DNA of 64,000 nucleotides from Flavobacterium panacis (GTDB lineage Bacteria > Bacteroidota > Bacteroidia > Flavobacteriales > Flavobacteriaceae): contig NZ_JANKMS010000014.1 of NCBI RefSeq assembly GCF_024649945.1, positions 62,001-126,000 on the forward strand. Reading direction: 5' to 3'. Positions 16,531 to 25,474 of the stretch are shown piece after piece (the first letter of the stretch is position 1; every line of letters starts with the position of its first letter). Both the position numbers and the translations under genes were made by a program. The notes beneath the pieces are model-generated. The model was not told the DNA's origin, made no database searches, and saw nothing but the letters and a program-made list of their open reading frames with translations.

Positions 16531-18634
16531 AAGCCAAGTGTTTCTGATTGTTTTTATTGAGTAAAATTTCGTCGCATTTAGGGCAATATTCATGTTCTCC
16601 GTTGAGATAACCATGAATAGGGCAGATGCTGAAAATTGGTGTAACCGTTATGTAAGGCAGTTTAAAGTTGGTTAAAACTTTTTTGACAAAGTTTTTACAA
16701 GCTTCTGGACTGCTTATTTTTTCTCTCATGTAAAGATGCAAAACTGTACCACCGGTATATTTGCATTGTAGTTCATCCTGAAGCAATAAAGCTTCAAAAG
16801 GATCGTCGGTATGATCTACCGGAATTTGTGAACTATTGGTATAGTATATATTTTCATTATTACCAGCTTGTAAAATTTCTGGAAAACGCTTTTTGTCTTC
16901 TTTGGCAAATCGATACGTAGTTCCTTCTGCTGGAGTTGCTTCCAGATTATAAAGATTTCCCGTTTCTTCCTGAAACTCTTTCATTCGTAATCGAATGTAA
17001 TCGAGAATTTCTGTTGCAAAATGAATTCCCGAATTACATGTAATATTCTGCTTTCCTTCAGTGAAATTAATCACCATTTCATTCATTCCGTTTACACCGA
17101 TTGTAGAAAAGTGATTTCTAAAATGTTTCAAATAACGTTGCGTATAAGGATAAAGTCCGCGCTCGTACATTTGCTGAATAAAAACTCTTTTCTTCTCTAA
17201 AGTCGATTTTGCAATATTTAATAATTCATCTAAATGCGAAAACAAGTTTATAATATTTCCTCTATGCAAATAGCCCAAACGCGCCATATTAATCGTTACA
17301 ACGCCGATACTTCCTGTCATTTCTGCACTTCCAAAAAGACCGTTTCCTCGTTTTAATAATTCTCTTAAATCGAGTTGTAATCTGCAGCACATGCTTCGAA
17401 CAGCGTTGGGTTTGTATGCTTCTGGATTTTCAATTCGATTTCCTTCTTCATCCAAAATGTATTGACTTCCAATAAAATTCTGAAAATAAGAAGAACCTAT
17501 TTTGGCTGTGTTTTCAAATAATAAATTGACGTTTTCGCCTTCCCAGTCAAAATCTTCCGTAATATTTACGGTCGGAATCGGAAAAGTAAACGGTTGTCCG
17601 TTGGCATCTCCTTCGGTCATAATGGTATAATACGCCTTATTGATCAGGTTCATTTCCTTTTGAAAATCAGCATATTTTAAATCTATTAATTTTTGAGCGC
17701 CTCTGTTTTGGGCTTCCTGAATCAGTTTTTCATCTGTAACATTCAGAAACAAATGCTGATCATTTTGAGTCGGAATTTGTTCTTTTAAATCTTCGGGAAC
17801 ATTCCAGTCCAAAGTAATATTGGTGAAAGGCGATTGTCCCCAGCGTGCAGGTACATTGAGATTGTAAACAAAACTTCTGATTCCTTTTAAAACTTCTTCA
17901 TAAGAAAGCTGATCTTTAAAAACATAAGGCGCCAAATAAGTATCAAAAGAACTGAAAGCCTGAGCGCCCGCCCATTCGCTTTGCAAAATTCCTAGAAAAT
18001 TAGCCATTTGACCTAATGCTTCTCTAAAATGAGAAGGAGGTCTGCTCTCGACACGGCCTCGCACGCCATTAAAACCTTCATTTAATAGCACACGAAGGCT
18101 CCAACCAGCGCAGTATCCGGTAAGACAATCCAAATCATGAATGTGTATGTCGCCATTCCTATGAGCAGAACCTTCTTCTTTATTGTATATTTTATCCAGC
18201 CAGTAATTGGCTATTACTTTTCCTGCGGTATTACTAACGAGTCCAGCGTTTGAATACGAAATATTTGCATTCGCATTAATTCGCCAGTCCGATTGGTTGA
18301 TATATTCTTCAACCGTTTGTGTACTGTCTATGTAAGTAGTATCATCGTTTAAACCATTAATATGTTCTCGCTGTAATTTTCGAGTATGACGATAAATAAT
18401 AAACGAACGCATGGTTTGGAAATAACCATTTTCAAAAAGCACTCTTTCAATCATATCCTGAATTTCTTCTACAGGCCAAGAATATTTAACTTCTAAACCA
18501 GAAAGTACAATTTTGAAGATCTTTTTATCTACATTTTTATTGACACTCTGAAAAGCTTTTTGAATGGCATCCTGAATTTTATAAGCCTCAAAAGGTTTAT
18601 AATCTCCATTACGTTTGATCACATATTTCTCCAT
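16511..18634 (-). CDS. nrdD: anaerobic ribonucleoside-triphosphate reductase, main chain lacking the glycyl-radical site
   Basis: 707 residues. An ATP-cone opens the protein (KYVIKRNGDYKPFEAYKI, about 3-90), followed by the class III catalytic barrel with HIHDLDCLTGYCAGWSL, NFLGILQSEWAGAQAFSSFDTY, TFPIPTVN, and GSAEMTGSIGVVTINMARLG. The C-terminus has CPIH and CPKC, most of the usual zinc site, then stops after HLAYENKNA, before the radical Gly. That Gly lies in the overlapping 55-residue ORF. The enzyme reduces NTPs to dNTPs without oxygen, usually with formate. It is 11 bp after ric in the nadA operon. Confidence 0.9.
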   Translation of the reverse strand: MEKYVIKRNGDYKPFEAYKIQDAIQKAFQSVNKNVDKKIFKIVLSGLEVKYSWPVEEIQDMIERVLFENGYFQTMRSFIIYRHTRKLQREHINGLNDDTTYIDSTQTVEEYINQSDWRINANANISYSNAGLVSNTAGKVIANYWLDKIYNKEEGSAHRNGDIHIHDLDCLTGYCAGWSLRVLLNEGFNGVRGRVESRPPSHFREALGQMANFLGILQSEWAGAQAFSSFDTYLAPYVFKDQLSYEEVLKGIRSFVYNLNVPARWGQSPFTNITLDWNVPEDLKEQIPTQNDQHLFLNVTDEKLIQEAQNRGAQKLIDLKYADFQKEMNLINKAYYTIMTEGDANGQPFTFPIPTVNITEDFDWEGENVNLLFENTAKIGSSYFQNFIGSQYILDEEGNRIENPEAYKPNAVRSMCCRLQLDLRELLKRGNGLFGSAEMTGSIGVVTINMARLGYLHRGNIINLFSHLDELLNIAKSTLEKKRVFIQQMYERGLYPYTQRYLKHFRNHFSTIGVNGMNEMVINFTEGKQNITCNSGIHFATEILDYIRLRMKEFQEETGNLYNLEATPAEGTTYRFAKEDKKRFPEILQAGNNENIYYTNSSQIPVDHTDDPFEALLLQDELQCKYTGGTVLHLYMREKISSPEACKNFVKKVLTNFKLPYITVTPIFSICPIHGYLNGEHEYCPKCDEILLNKNNQKHLAYENKNA

Positions 18635-18645
18635 AGTTATTTTAT

Positions 18646-19377
18646 TTACAGCACTTTTTCAAAAGTTTTTTCCAGTTCTATTGCTTTTGGGAATAAAATG
18701 TTATTCTCCATATGAATGTGTTTTTTTAAATCCTTGTCGAATTCTTCTAGCATTGCAAATGCCGCTTTATAAGTATTACAGGATTCGTTTGGTGGTGTGT
18801 AATTATTGGTTAAAGCAGCAATTCTCCTAAAACGTTCTCCCTCTGCAATATGATCTTCTTTTAATTTTGCAATCGGATTTTCAATACTAAAAAAAGAAGG
18901 TGTTTCAAGTGACGTCCCTTTGCTTTGTGCTATTTTCATTTTTTTAATGAAAGGAAAAAGTACCAGTTCTTCTCTTTTCATATGCGCTGTTAAATCTAAA
19001 ACAGACTTCGTAAAAATCGTATGTATTTCGTGCAGCTCCGGATGTATAGGTCCATGAACACCACACAATTTTGTTAAGTACTGAATGATTATGGGCGCTT
19101 TTTCTTCTACATATTTATGATGTGTTTTGGTAATATAATCTGTAATCATATCTACCGTCCAGGTTTTATAATCAAAAGACTGGTTGGCCGAACTGTTTTT
19201 TGCTTTTTCAATATGCTCAATTAGAACATTTTCGTTTATATCTCTTTTTTTGCAGACTTCTTCAATAGTTCGATAACCTTTACAGCAAAAATCAATATGA
19301 TATTTTGTGAAAATTGCCGCTGTTCTGAAATCATCTGCTACGATTTCACCAATTGTAGTTTTGTTTGTTAGTTTCAT
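18646..19377 (-). CDS. ric: iron-sulfur cluster repair di-iron protein
   Basis: 243 residues. An N-terminal ScdA_N domain with DFCCKG (C31-C32) is followed by a hemerythrin-like four-helix domain with regularly placed His and Glu: TKTHHKYVEEKAP, HPELHEIH, HMKREELVLFPFI, KEDHIAEGERFRRI and KKHIHMENNILFPKA. RIC/YtfE proteins repair Fe-S clusters damaged by NO or oxidants and can reduce NO. It lies between nadB and nrdD, both tied to Fe-S or anaerobic chemistry (NadA and NrdG carry 4Fe-4S clusters). It is 34 bp from nadB and 11 bp from nrdD, so co-transcription is likely. Confidence 0.92.
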   Translation of the reverse strand: MKLTNKTTIGEIVADDFRTAAIFTKYHIDFCCKGYRTIEEVCKKRDINENVLIEHIEKAKNSSANQSFDYKTWTVDMITDYITKTHHKYVEEKAPIIIQYLTKLCGVHGPIHPELHEIHTIFTKSVLDLTAHMKREELVLFPFIKKMKIAQSKGTSLETPSFFSIENPIAKLKEDHIAEGERFRRIAALTNNYTPPNESCNTYKAAFAMLEEFDKDLKKHIHMENNILFPKAIELEKTFEKVL

Positions 19378-19411
19378 AGTGGGTAGGGGTATATCAATTA
19401 ATTTATTGGTT

Positions 19412-20956
19412 TCAGCACATTTCTTTGTTTGTCGCTTTACATTGTTTGATAATGATTAAAGACACCGCAAGCATATTTGAAAATTCTATAAACGGAATGG
19501 TAATTTCATGAGTTTCTATAAGGGCGATTGCACTATTGTTAAGCATTTTTATTTTTTCGAAAGCCAAATCAGCATCTCGTTCTTCACTGGTATAAAACGC
19601 TGTTACCAGTTTTTGCAATTCTTTTTTTAGAATATCGAAAGCATAATAATCGTTGGCTTGTTCGGTTTTTGGAAACTTCGGAATCAAGATTCTATTCGAA
19701 AAAGTAAATCCAGCAATTGTTCGCTCCACATGTTCTGAAGCCTGATGTGCAAATACCAAAGCTTCTAAAAGAGAGTTAGATGCAAGACGGTTTTTTCCAT
19801 GAAGTCCAGTTCGGGAACATTCGCCAATAGCATACAGATTCGGAATTGCTGTTGCACTGTTTTGGTCTACTTTAATTCCACCACATTGATAATGAGCAGC
19901 AGGAACAACTGGAATTAAGTCTTTTTCAGGTTGTATTCCTAAGTTATTGCAATGCGCTGCAATTATTGGAAAATTAGAATAAAAATCAGCTTTGTTTAAA
20001 TGTCTGCAATCCAAGTAAACATGATCTTTTCCACTCAATTGCAGTTCTCTGCTGATAGCATCTGAAACCATATCTCGTGTAGCCAATTCACCTCTGATAT
20101 CGTATTTAAACAAGAATCTTTTGCCTTCGTCGTTTACAATATGAGCACCAAAACCTCTTACTGCCTCAGAAATCAAAAACAACGGATTCTCTTTACCGCA
20201 AAACAAAGCAGTTGGGTGAAACTGTATATACTGCATGTCTACAATTTCTGCTCCTGCACGTGCTGCCATCGCTAGTCCGTCGCCTGTTGCAATTTTAGGA
20301 TTGGTGGTGTTTTCAAAAAGTTGACCACATCCTCCAGTACTTAATACTGTGGCTCTAGTTCTGATGTATTTTATTTTGTTGTGTTTTTTTTCATAAAAGA
20401 AAGCTCCGGTACAAGTCGTTTTATTCTTCTTGGTTTCGGTGTTCAAGTCAATAACCATATGATTTTCCCAAAGTTCAATGTTTGGCATCTTCTTGATTAT
20501 TTTAAGCAGTTTTCGCTCAATTTCCAATCCGGAGCTGTCTTTATGATGTAATATTCTGTGTTGTGAGTGCCCGCCTTCTAAACCTAAATTCCATTTTCCT
20601 TTTTCATCTTTGTCAAAAGAAGTTCCGATTTCAATTAATTCCTGAAGTCTGTCAGGAGCTTGTTTGATGACCATATTCACAATTTCTTTATCGCACAAAC
20701 CACCTCCCGAACGAAGCGTATCGTGAATGTGTTTATTAAAACTGTCTTTTATTAGGTCGGTCACCACTGCAATTCCGCCTTGAGCTAGTTGCGTATTGGT
20801 GTTTTTGGCAGTTTCTTTAGTCATTATAACAATAGATAAATCAGGACGTTTTTGTGCCGTTTTCATAGCAAAAAATAAACCCGAAATACCAGAACCGATG
20901 ATTAATATATCTGTTGTAAGCATGTTATTTTGATTTAGAGTTATGGCGTTTTTCAT
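19412..20956 (-). CDS. nadB: L-aspartate oxidase
   Basis: 514 residues of the succinate dehydrogenase / fumarate reductase flavoprotein family. FAD loop GSGISG is at 21-26, then TQLAQGGIAVV, HSQHRILHHKD, QFHPTAL and the C-terminal GLHGKNRLASNSLLEALVFA. NadB oxidises aspartate to iminoaspartate, using O2 or fumarate as acceptor, which suits low oxygen; NadA then makes quinolinate. Its ATG overlaps the nadA stop (ATGA), which supports the start at 20956 over the internal Met at residue 12. The C-terminal helical domain is present, so the protein looks intact. Confidence 0.95.
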   Translation of the reverse strand: MKNAITLNQNNMLTTDILIIGSGISGLFFAMKTAQKRPDLSIVIMTKETAKNTNTQLAQGGIAVVTDLIKDSFNKHIHDTLRSGGGLCDKEIVNMVIKQAPDRLQELIEIGTSFDKDEKGKWNLGLEGGHSQHRILHHKDSSGLEIERKLLKIIKKMPNIELWENHMVIDLNTETKKNKTTCTGAFFYEKKHNKIKYIRTRATVLSTGGCGQLFENTTNPKIATGDGLAMAARAGAEIVDMQYIQFHPTALFCGKENPLFLISEAVRGFGAHIVNDEGKRFLFKYDIRGELATRDMVSDAISRELQLSGKDHVYLDCRHLNKADFYSNFPIIAAHCNNLGIQPEKDLIPVVPAAHYQCGGIKVDQNSATAIPNLYAIGECSRTGLHGKNRLASNSLLEALVFAHQASEHVERTIAGFTFSNRILIPKFPKTEQANDYYAFDILKKELQKLVTAFYTSEERDADLAFEKIKMLNNSAIALIETHEITIPFIEFSNMLAVSLIIIKQCKATNKEMC

Positions 20957-21885
20957 GATAATTCAAGCATTCTTTCGATAGGTTTTAAGGCCTCAATTCT
21001 CAGTTTTTCTGTAATTTGCATTTCTGGACTTTCATTTTTGAGACACAAATACAGTTTTTCCAAAGTATTCATTTTCATAAAAGCACATTCGCTGCAAGCA
21101 CAACTGTTGTCTTCTGTGGAAGGAGCCGGAATCAGCGTTTTGTTTGGTACCGCTTTGGAGAGCTCATGCAAGATACCGGCTTCTGTAGCCACAATGAAAA
21201 CGGCAGCAGGATCCGTTTTAATGAAATTAATAATACCCGAAGTTGAGCCTATATAATGTGCTGCTTTTAAAATATGAGTTTCCGACTCAGGATGAGCTGC
21301 AATTTTTGCGTTCGGATTTTTATTGTAGATTTCTATTAGTTTGTCTAATGAAAAGGCTTCATGTACCACGCAAGAGCCTTTCCATAAGACGAGTTCACGT
21401 TTGGTTTCCTTTTGAAGATAATTACCTAAATTTTCATCTGGAGCAAATATGATTTTGTTTTCAGTTGGTATTGACCCGATTATTTTTTTTGCATTCGCCG
21501 AAGTGCAAACCAAATCACTCATCGCTTTTATTTCGGCAGAACAATTGATGTAAGTGACAACGGTGTGATCGGGATGTTGTTCTTTAAATGCTTTAAAATC
21601 TTCTGGATTACAACCGTCAGCTAGTGAGCAGCCGGCTTCCCAATCGGGTAATAAAACTTTTTTGTTTGGATTTAATATTTTAGCAGTTTCCGCCATGAAA
21701 TGAACTCCGGCAAAAACGATAATGTCTGCATTGGTGTTTTGAGCTTTTTTAGATAATTCAAGACTGTCTCCGATAAAATCTGCTATATCCTGAATGTCTT
21801 CATCTTGATAATAATGAGCTAGGATTACAGCATTTTTTTCTGCTTTCAATCGGATTATTTCTTGTCTCAAAAAGTTCTTATTCAT
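20953..21885 (-). CDS. nadA: quinolinate synthase
   Basis: 310 residues, the normal NadA length. Repeating alpha/beta domains carry AHYYQDEDIQDIADFIGDS, VHFMAETAKILNP, PDWEAGCSLADGC (C86), WKGSCVVHEAF (C172) and a Cys-rich C-terminal SCACSECAFM supplying the third 4Fe-4S ligand. It condenses iminoaspartate with dihydroxyacetone phosphate to quinolinate for NAD. It is first gene of the nadA-nadB-ric-nrdD-nrdG run. A 16-bp FNR-like palindrome at 22016-22031 with a matched -7 element at 21987-21994 lies upstream, implying control by oxygen or NO. Confidence 0.95.
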   Translation of the reverse strand: MNKNFLRQEIIRLKAEKNAVILAHYYQDEDIQDIADFIGDSLELSKKAQNTNADIIVFAGVHFMAETAKILNPNKKVLLPDWEAGCSLADGCNPEDFKAFKEQHPDHTVVTYINCSAEIKAMSDLVCTSANAKKIIGSIPTENKIIFAPDENLGNYLQKETKRELVLWKGSCVVHEAFSLDKLIEIYNKNPNAKIAAHPESETHILKAAHYIGSTSGIINFIKTDPAAVFIVATEAGILHELSKAVPNKTLIPAPSTEDNSCACSECAFMKMNTLEKLYLCLKNESPEMQITEKLRIEALKPIERMLELS

Positions 21886-21986
21886 TTTTTTTGGTCTTAG
21901 TTTCTTTCTGTTTGACTACAGAAGAAAATTCTCAGTTCTGATTTAGTTTGTTTGGTTATGCTTTTAAGCATATAATTTTAATAGGG

Positions 21987-21994
21987 TAAATGTA
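21987..21994 (-). promoter_or_regulatory. -7 element of nadA promoter
   Basis: TACATTTA on the minus strand, 7 of 8 matches to TAnnTTTG. Its 3' base is 36.5 bp from the centre of the FNR-like palindrome at 22016-22031, the same distance as the other three palindrome-promoter pairs here. The predicted leader to nadA is about 95 nt. Confidence 0.6.
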
Positions 21995-22015
21995 TTATCA
22001 TCATTTCTTTCAAAA

Positions 22016-22031
22016 CATGATTCAAATCATA
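22016..22031. promoter_or_regulatory. FNR-like operator upstream of nadA
   Basis: CATGATTCAAATCATA, core TGATT-NN-AATCA, a near match to the FNR consensus TTGAT-N4-ATCAA. The 14-bp core ATGATTCAAATCAT is identical to that of the copy at 32337-32352. Only the minus-strand side (nadA) has a correctly spaced -7 element; the plus side leads into the 3' end of the copper-receptor gene. The operator would centre near -41, a class II activator position. Confidence 0.7.
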
Positions 22032-22075
22032 CTGTTTTATTTTTGTTTTTATATGTTAACCTGATTAATTGAATT

Positions 22076-24070
22076 TTAATAAAAATTAAAAGAGAGATTG
22101 ACAAAAACATTTCTTCCCATTCTTGGTATTTTGTTCCAGTCTGAGTAAGTAGTATAGTAGTGATCGAAAAGATTTTCGACACCAGTTTGTAATTTGAGTC
22201 CGTTTTGGTTCCATTGAAAAGTATAACCAGCCGTAAAACCAAAAATGAGATAATCTGAAGTTTTATTTTGTCCGTAGGTTTGGGCAAATTCAGTTTGAGC
22301 CAAATTTCCTAAAGCATTTATTCCAGCATTAAACTTTTCTTTTTTAAAGTCAATACCGAAACTATATTTTATTGGACTTATAAAAGGAAGATTGTCACCT
22401 TGATCATCTTTTCCAACGCTGTAAGTAAGTTGTGATTTAAACTGCCAGTTTTCTAGAAAATCGTAAGTCAGATTACAATCTGTATTGAAAATGACAGCAT
22501 TATTTAAAGCTTCATATCTTTTTACGCCCGAAGCACCAATGGTCATCGGAAGGGTATTGGGATCTATTTTTCCAATTATATAATCTGAGAAATAGAAATA
22601 CGACCCCGTTATTTTAGAGGTAAAGCGGTTTGTTTTATATCCGATTAAAAAGTTCCCTTCTAATGCTTTTTCATTCTTGAGATTTGGATTTCCGATATAA
22701 TCATAAAAATCACTGCTGTTGTACAAATAGAATCCGTAACCTTCCGAAACAGATGGTGTTCTTTCGGCGTAAGCCAGACCAAAACCAAATTCAAAGGGAC
22801 CGTTGTTTTTGATATAATTTCCAGAAAAACTTTTTAAGAAACGGTTTTTAGAAGCATCCATTTCAGGATAAAAAATACGAAGGCTTTGTAGCCCGAAATC
22901 ATCCGCAACACGATTATTTTGAAATCCGATATTGGCTCCGATTCGAAGTTGATCTGTGGTCGAAATTTTGATATTATCTTCTAATGACAATCCGTTGTAG
23001 AAAGTTCTTACGTCTGGCCAGGTGTACATAAACATTAGGTTTTCTTTAGGATCACTCGGATACATAGTCATTTCTGCTACTGATTTATTGTAAAAACCAT
23101 TCAGGTCAATCAGAAAATGGTGTTTTTTAAGTTTGGCTTTTACTTTAGAATAAAAACCATACGTATCTGACCAGCCCGGCATATCCATATGAATTGGAAC
23201 AGAAGGTCTTTTGGTGTCATCCATTTTATGAGTAATGGAATTATAGTAAGCTTTGCTTTCCCAACTTGTAATGAAATCGGAATTTGCTAGATATTTATGG
23301 CTGAAAGAGAAAATTTTAGCTTCTGCTAAAGAAACGTCCATAGGAAGTGCCGGATATCCAACATTTGTGGCTTTATCATAAATAGCTGAAGCTTCCAGAA
23401 TATTTTTAGCATTGATAAAATAACCTGCATTTGCAGAAATATTGTATTTGGTAAATTGTGAGAAGTTGACTTCTTTATTGTTTCCTGCTTTATAATTTTC
23501 AGCATCACGATGCATAAAATCAATGTGAGTAAAGAATCGGGAATCGTTATAACCCAAAGAACCTCCAAAGATTTTTTGTTTATTGTTGCTTTCAAAACCC
23601 GAATGTAAACTGCCATTCCAGCCTTTACTTTTCTCACTAAACTGATTGCGCTTTAAATCAACAGAACCACCAATTCCTGCTCCGTGACAACTGGCTTGTT
23701 GTCCCGACGCCACTGTTGCTTCAGATAAATTTGAAACTTCTACATAAGACGTTATCGGATCCATTTTATCGGTACAGGCACCAAATATGCGCATTCCATC
23801 AATAGTAATCACAGTGCGTTCTGAAGCCATATTATTGATAACGGGTTCCCACGCATAAGCGCCTCTTTTAATCATATTAACTTTAGAAGATTTTGCTAAA
23901 TATTCTTCTACAGAAGTCAGTGATTTTGGCTGTTTAAGATGTAGAGAAGTCTTGTTACCAATGACAATAATTTCATTGAGTTTTATAGTTTCAAGACTAT
24001 CTTTTGTTTTTTCCTGAGCACAGCATATTGTAGAAAATAGGGCTAGAAAAAAGGTTGCCAGATTTTTCAT
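22076..24070 (-). CDS. TonB-dependent copper receptor, OprC/NosA type
   Basis: 664 residues: signal peptide ending ICCAQ, a plug domain, then a barrel ending in NLSFNFY. The plug has GMRIFGACTDKMDPITSYVE with C99-xxx-M103, and H281-K-M283 lies 182 residues later. This matches the CxxxM plus HxM copper site described for Pseudomonas OprC, where the two motifs are about 180 apart. NosA/OprC receptors import copper for nitrous oxide reductase. The neighbours fit: a Met/His-rich lipoprotein upstream and the nos operon diverging from a shared FNR-like box. The plug carries extra Cys (SCHGAG). Copper specificity is inferred from motif and context. Confidence 0.85.
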   Translation of the reverse strand: MKNLATFFLALFSTICCAQEKTKDSLETIKLNEIIVIGNKTSLHLKQPKSLTSVEEYLAKSSKVNMIKRGAYAWEPVINNMASERTVITIDGMRIFGACTDKMDPITSYVEVSNLSEATVASGQQASCHGAGIGGSVDLKRNQFSEKSKGWNGSLHSGFESNNKQKIFGGSLGYNDSRFFTHIDFMHRDAENYKAGNNKEVNFSQFTKYNISANAGYFINAKNILEASAIYDKATNVGYPALPMDVSLAEAKIFSFSHKYLANSDFITSWESKAYYNSITHKMDDTKRPSVPIHMDMPGWSDTYGFYSKVKAKLKKHHFLIDLNGFYNKSVAEMTMYPSDPKENLMFMYTWPDVRTFYNGLSLEDNIKISTTDQLRIGANIGFQNNRVADDFGLQSLRIFYPEMDASKNRFLKSFSGNYIKNNGPFEFGFGLAYAERTPSVSEGYGFYLYNSSDFYDYIGNPNLKNEKALEGNFLIGYKTNRFTSKITGSYFYFSDYIIGKIDPNTLPMTIGASGVKRYEALNNAVIFNTDCNLTYDFLENWQFKSQLTYSVGKDDQGDNLPFISPIKYSFGIDFKKEKFNAGINALGNLAQTEFAQTYGQNKTSDYLIFGFTAGYTFQWNQNGLKLQTGVENLFDHYYTTYSDWNKIPRMGRNVFVNLSFNFY

Positions 24071-24087
24071 GATTTAATTCTTTAAAA

Positions 24088-24116
24088 GAAAGAGACAAGT
24101 AAAGATTGTCTCTTTC
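24088..24116. terminator. hairpin between lipoprotein and copper receptor genes
   Basis: A perfect 11-bp stem, GAAAGAGACAA with TTGTCTCTTTC, around a 7-nt loop. It lies 15 bp after the lipoprotein stop and 18 bp before the receptor start, with only a short TTTT tail on the minus strand. It may be a partial terminator, attenuator or processing site setting the ratio of the two products. Confidence 0.6.
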
Positions 24117-24131
24117 CTGTTACTTTTTAGG

Positions 24132-24983
24132 CTAAAACTCAATCTCAAAATAAAGACTGCTGGCTGTGTTTTCTGTAGTTACTGGTTCTCCTTTTAAAAC
24201 CTCATCAGTAGCATTTAGAACCTGAAGATTAATTTTCCAGTATCCTGTCATGGTCAAGGAAAGTTTTCCTTTGTAAAATCCATCGGCTGTATTTTGAAGT
24301 AAATCTGTATTGTTCGGCGAACCATGATTAGCCATACTTGGCATTCTCGGATCTATTTTTACTTTGAAATTATCTACAGTCGAAAAAGTCATCATATCCT
24401 GCATTTTGTAAATAGCAACAGTCATATCGTTTACAGCAACTTTAGGTGAAGTAGGCGCGATATAAGCGATCACATAACTTGTTCCATCTGTTCCTTTGAA
24501 TGAACTTACAGTACGTTTTGCACTCGCTGGAACACTTATTTTACTTGTAGCAGTGTAAGAAATAGTATTAATGGTATAAGTAAAACTTAAATCCCAATAC
24601 TCTGTTTCGTTTTGTGCCATTTGGAAAATAAGATTTCCTTCATACAAAGTTTTTTTGTCCGACACTTTTGCTACAACTGATTTTGGACAAGAATGTTCCA
24701 TCATTTTCATATGCATTAGTGGTGTCCATTCAATTTTGGCATCAGTGATGTAAGCATTGGTTTTGGTGTCTTTTATTCGAAGCGAAACATGATTGTAGCC
24801 CTGAACTAAACTTCCAGTTGCTGAATACAATTCTATGGTATGTGTGTCATTGGTTATTTCCTGTATTTTTTGAAGTCCGCTTGTTTCATCTGCTGGAATT
24901 TCAGGAGTTGAATCGTCATCAGAAGAGCAAGAGAATAAGGTAATTGCGAAAAATAATAGTGCTGTGTATTTTAAAATTTTCAT
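24132..24983 (-). CDS. Met/His-rich lipoprotein of the copper-uptake operon
   Basis: 283 residues with lipobox LFSC (Cys19) and an Asp-rich tether (SSDDDSTPE). The body looks like tandem beta-sandwiches; the first resembles the YtkA/FixH-like fold (GYNHVSLRIKDTKTNAYITDA). Two potential copper(I) sites are visible: MHMKMMEHSC (90-99) and RMPSMANHGS near 212-221. It is upstream of the OprC/NosA-like receptor on the same strand and probably hands copper to or from it. Such Met-His clusters are common in periplasmic copper carriers. No enzyme motif seen. Confidence 0.7.
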   Translation of the reverse strand: MKILKYTALLFFAITLFSCSSDDDSTPEIPADETSGLQKIQEITNDTHTIELYSATGSLVQGYNHVSLRIKDTKTNAYITDAKIEWTPLMHMKMMEHSCPKSVVAKVSDKKTLYEGNLIFQMAQNETEYWDLSFTYTINTISYTATSKISVPASAKRTVSSFKGTDGTSYVIAYIAPTSPKVAVNDMTVAIYKMQDMMTFSTVDNFKVKIDPRMPSMANHGSPNNTDLLQNTADGFYKGKLSLTMTGYWKINLQVLNATDEVLKGEPVTTENTASSLYFEIEF

Positions 24984-25057
24984 GAGATAATAATTTAAAT
25001 GTGGATAATAGGAGGACTGCCGAAAAGGATTCGGGGCCTAAAAAAATATTTAAAAAA

Positions 25058-25426
25058 TCACATGAAAATAGGAGGACGAAGCAGGAAAACAGTCTCTAAA
25101 TGAGTGTACAAGTTTTTGTAAAAGGCATTTATTCTAAAAACAGTTTTGGTGTGTTTTTCAAAATCAAACAAAGGAATTTTTACAATAAAAAGAAGAACGG
25201 TTTCGACTGTTTCACTTTTCTTTTCATTAGAAGAAGGCGTATCATTTTTATAAGCCTTTGCCAATTCTTTCTTTAAATGACATTTACCATTACAATGAAG
25301 TTCGGGAGCATTTTTGTTTTCGCACAATTCAGTTGTGATGTACTGATAGTTTACCACATAATCCAAAAATGGAAAAGCGGGTCTGAACACCACCGCAAAA
25401 AGAAATATGTAAACACAAAGCTTCAT
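25058..25426 (-). CDS. small exported Cys/His protein at head of copper operon
   Basis: 122 residues with a hydrophobic N-terminus (1-20) and a probable metal site C35-ENKNAPEL-H44-C45-NGK-C49-H50. A second hydrophobic stretch (VETVLLFIVKIPLF, near 76-89) and the tail LLRPPIFM follow. Similar small proteins precede copper receptors in Bacteroidota. It is the first gene on the minus side of the divergent FNR-like operator at 25475-25490, 74 bp from the lipoprotein gene. Its last residues resemble those of the small protein at 46713 beside the metal-efflux genes. Function unknown; metal sensing or docking to the transporter is a guess. Confidence 0.65.
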   Translation of the reverse strand: MKLCVYIFLFAVVFRPAFPFLDYVVNYQYITTELCENKNAPELHCNGKCHLKKELAKAYKNDTPSSNEKKSETVETVLLFIVKIPLFDFEKHTKTVFRINAFYKNLYTHLETVFLLRPPIFM

Positions 25427-25445
25427 TACTCGTTTTTTGAGAATA

Positions 25446-25453
25446 CGAAGGTA
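25446..25453 (-). promoter_or_regulatory. -7 element, copper-uptake side
   Basis: TACCTTCG on the minus strand, 7 of 8 to TAnnTTTG. It ends 36.5 bp from the operator centre at 25482.5 and would start a transcript near 25441, about 15 nt before the ATG at 25426. Confidence 0.55.
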
Positions 25454-25474
25454 TTATGAACTTTTTTTTGAGGA

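Noticed and set aside
16505..16560. Programmed -1 frameshift joining nrdD to the glycyl-radical frame
   Set aside because: The radical frame is +1 relative to nrdD, so a -1 slip gives the wrong frame, and no X-XXY-YYZ site is in register. A separate ATG overlapping the stop explains it better; a sequencing error remains possible.
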